A model generated the notes under the pieces. That model did not search any database. It was not told the DNA's origin and saw nothing but the letters and a program-made list of their open reading frames with translations. Positions 7,519 through 8,187 of a stretch of 8,187 nt of DNA are shown piece after piece (the stretch's first letter is position 1; each line of letters starts with the position of its first letter). The stretch spans positions 1 to 8,187 of the forward strand of contig JAGHVI010000100.1 in NCBI GenBank assembly GCA_018064385.1. Reading direction: 5' to 3'. Both the position numbers and the translations under genes were made by a program. The stretch is from Candidatus Minthenecus merdequi (GTDB taxonomy: Bacteria; Bacteroidota; Bacteroidia; Bacteroidales; Paludibacteraceae).

Positions 7519-7592
7519 TCTTCCTTAGCTCAGTTGGTTAGAGCATCTGACTGTTAATCAGAGGGTCCTTGGTTCAAGTCCAAGAGGGAGAG
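7519..7592 (+). tRNA. tRNA-Asn (anticodon GTT), copy 2
   Basis: This is identical to the first copy along the whole 74 bases, displaced by 92 bases. The anticodon GTT is at 7553-7555 and the discriminator is G7592. CCA is again not encoded. The 18-base spacer (7501-7518) holds no promoter, so both tRNAs are probably cut from one precursor started at about 7390 and ended at the hairpin at 7599-7630. Confidence 0.97.
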
Positions 7593-7598
7593 CAAACG

Positions 7599-7630
7599 GA
7601 GGCAGAAGGCGGGGGTCTTTTGCCTCTTTT
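7599..7630 (+). terminator. Rho-independent-type terminator after the tRNA-Asn pair
   Basis: GAGGCAGAAG (7599-7608) pairs with CTTTTGCCTC (7617-7626) in a 10-pair stem with one G-U pair, around the 8-base loop GCGGGGGT. TTTT (7627-7630) follows directly. It begins 7 bases after the second tRNA and ends 24 bases before the dCMP deaminase start. Confidence 0.75.
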
Positions 7631-7654
7631 GCCATATAATTGACATCTATCATT

Positions 7655-8071
7655 ATGACTAAACAAAAACTTTTCGACCAGAGATATATGAAAATGGCTC
7701 TGATTTGGGCAGAAAATTCATATTGCAAACGCCGCCAAGTCGGAGCAATCCTGGTCAAAAACCAAATGATTATCTCTGACGGATATAACGGCACCCCATC
7801 TGGATTCCCTAATAACTGCGAGGACGACAATAATACCTCGTTGCCATACGTCCTTCACGCCGAGGCTAACGCTATTACAAAAGTTGCACGTTCATCAAAC
7901 AATAGCGAAGGCGCAACACTCTACGTCACAGCTTCACCTTGCATCGAATGCGCTAAACTCATAATCCAGGCAGGAATACGCCGTGTGGTCTATTACGAAG
8001 AATATCGAATCACAGACGGCATTGACCTCCTCCGAAATGCAGGTGTAACTGTCGAAAAAATCGACCTCTGA
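7655..8071 (+). CDS. dCMP deaminase-family zinc deaminase
   Basis: The 138-residue protein belongs to the cytidine/deoxycytidylate deaminase superfamily. The zinc site is complete: HAE at 68-70 (His ligand and catalytic Glu) and PCIEC at 95-99 (two Cys ligands). The GYNGTPSGFPNNCED stretch (43-57) is typical of dCMP deaminases and ComEB-like proteins, and favours dCMP over free cytidine or tRNA adenosine as substrate. The expected reaction is dCMP to dUMP plus ammonia, feeding thymidylate synthesis in the cytoplasm. I chose ATG 7655 because the family N-terminus starts there; an in-frame TTG at 7640 would add five residues. It lies 24 bases beyond the tRNA terminator. A weak -7-like box, TATAATTG at 7635-7642, has no good -33 partner, so its promoter is uncertain. 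No gene is seen immediately after it in the window. Confidence 0.93.
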   Translation: MTKQKLFDQRYMKMALIWAENSYCKRRQVGAILVKNQMIISDGYNGTPSGFPNNCEDDNNTSLPYVLHAEANAITKVARSSNNSEGATLYVTASPCIECAKLIIQAGIRRVVYYEEYRITDGIDLLRNAGVTVEKIDL

Positions 8072-8087
8072 TACCTCCATAAAAACA

Positions 8088-8187
8088 TAAGGGTGGTTCT
8101 ATTAATTAGGTTGAGACGATTTTGAAGTTTATTTTTAGCAAATTGCTGTGCGAAAGAAGGGAGCATAGCGGGCTATGTGACCGACTG
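8088..8187. repeat. Possible end of a dispersed Bacteroidales intergenic repeat (runs off the window)
   Basis: After the deaminase stop there is a stretch with small perfect palindromes: AGCAA-A-TTGCT (8137-8147) and CATAGC-GG-GCTATG (8164-8177). The segment starting near AAGGGTGGTTCTATTAATTA feels familiar to me as a sequence found in many intergenic sites of gut Bacteroidales, but that is memory, not a search. Both strands are open to the window edge in at least one frame (+ strand from 8110), with no start codon or family I recognise. I therefore prefer a non-coding repeat to a gene. Confidence 0.35.

Larger units (their letters stand above)
7425..7596 (+). repeat. Tandem duplication containing the two tRNA-Asn genes
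   Basis: Bases 7425-7504 and 7517-7596 are identical over 80 bases at a period of 92. The identity ends just two bases before and four bases after each tRNA, while the rest of the spacer differs from the flanks. That is what a gene duplication kept uniform by gene conversion would look like. Confidence 0.9.

Noticed and set aside
7425..7596. Direct repeats as a CRISPR-like array
   Set aside because: The repeated units fold as complete tRNA-Asn genes, there are only two, and the spacer is 12 bases.
7635..7642. TATAATTG as a confident promoter for the dCMP deaminase gene
   Set aside because: It has one mismatch to TAnnTTTG and no TTTG at the expected 19-21 base spacing (nearest is 12 bases upstream), so it is mentioned only as a weak candidate.

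Overview
The window looks like chromosomal DNA from a member of the Bacteroidota, most likely order Bacteroidales. Four signs point there. Two upstream regions carry the Bacteroidota -7 promoter box TAnnTTTG (TATCTTTG at 512-519 and TACCTTTG at 7377-7384). Start codons are preceded by A-rich sequence or sit inside the previous gene rather than behind a clear Shine-Dalgarno sequence. One gene belongs to a DUF4831-type family that I know only from Bacteroidales. The UvrA protein has the sequence character of a Bacteroidota UvrA paralogue. All supported genes are on the + strand.

Layout. Positions 1-375 hold the C-terminal end of an unrecognised gene that starts before the window. A 168-base gap (376-543) carries a promoter. 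It is followed by a very tight block of five genes (544-7316): a COG0731-type radical SAM protein, cysteinyl-tRNA synthetase (cysS), MazG nucleotide pyrophosphohydrolase, a secreted DUF4831-type protein and a UvrA-family repair ATPase. The four junctions are alternately a 2-base gap and an ATGA overlap, so the block is very probably one operon driven from about 512. Next comes a strong promoter (7353-7384), two tandem tRNA-Asn(GTT) genes with identical sequence (7427-7500 and 7519-7592), and a hairpin terminator (7599-7630). A dCMP deaminase-type gene follows (7655-8071). The last roughly 100 bases (8088-8187) are non-genic, contain short palindromes, and resemble one end of a dispersed Bacteroidales intergenic repeat.

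Functions. Most genes are housekeeping: charging tRNA-Cys, hydrolysing (possibly aberrant) nucleoside triphosphates, deaminating dCMP to dUMP for dTTP synthesis, DNA damage recognition and decoding of Asn codons. The two less understood members are the radical SAM enzyme and the exported DUF4831-type protein. I see no CRISPR array, insertion sequence, phage gene, toxin-antitoxin pair or defence system. The points most worth a second look are the UvrA paralogue with half of one zinc module missing, the zero-gap operon that mixes an exported protein with repair and translation genes, the inverted repeat over the tRNA promoter, and the repeat-like element at the right edge.
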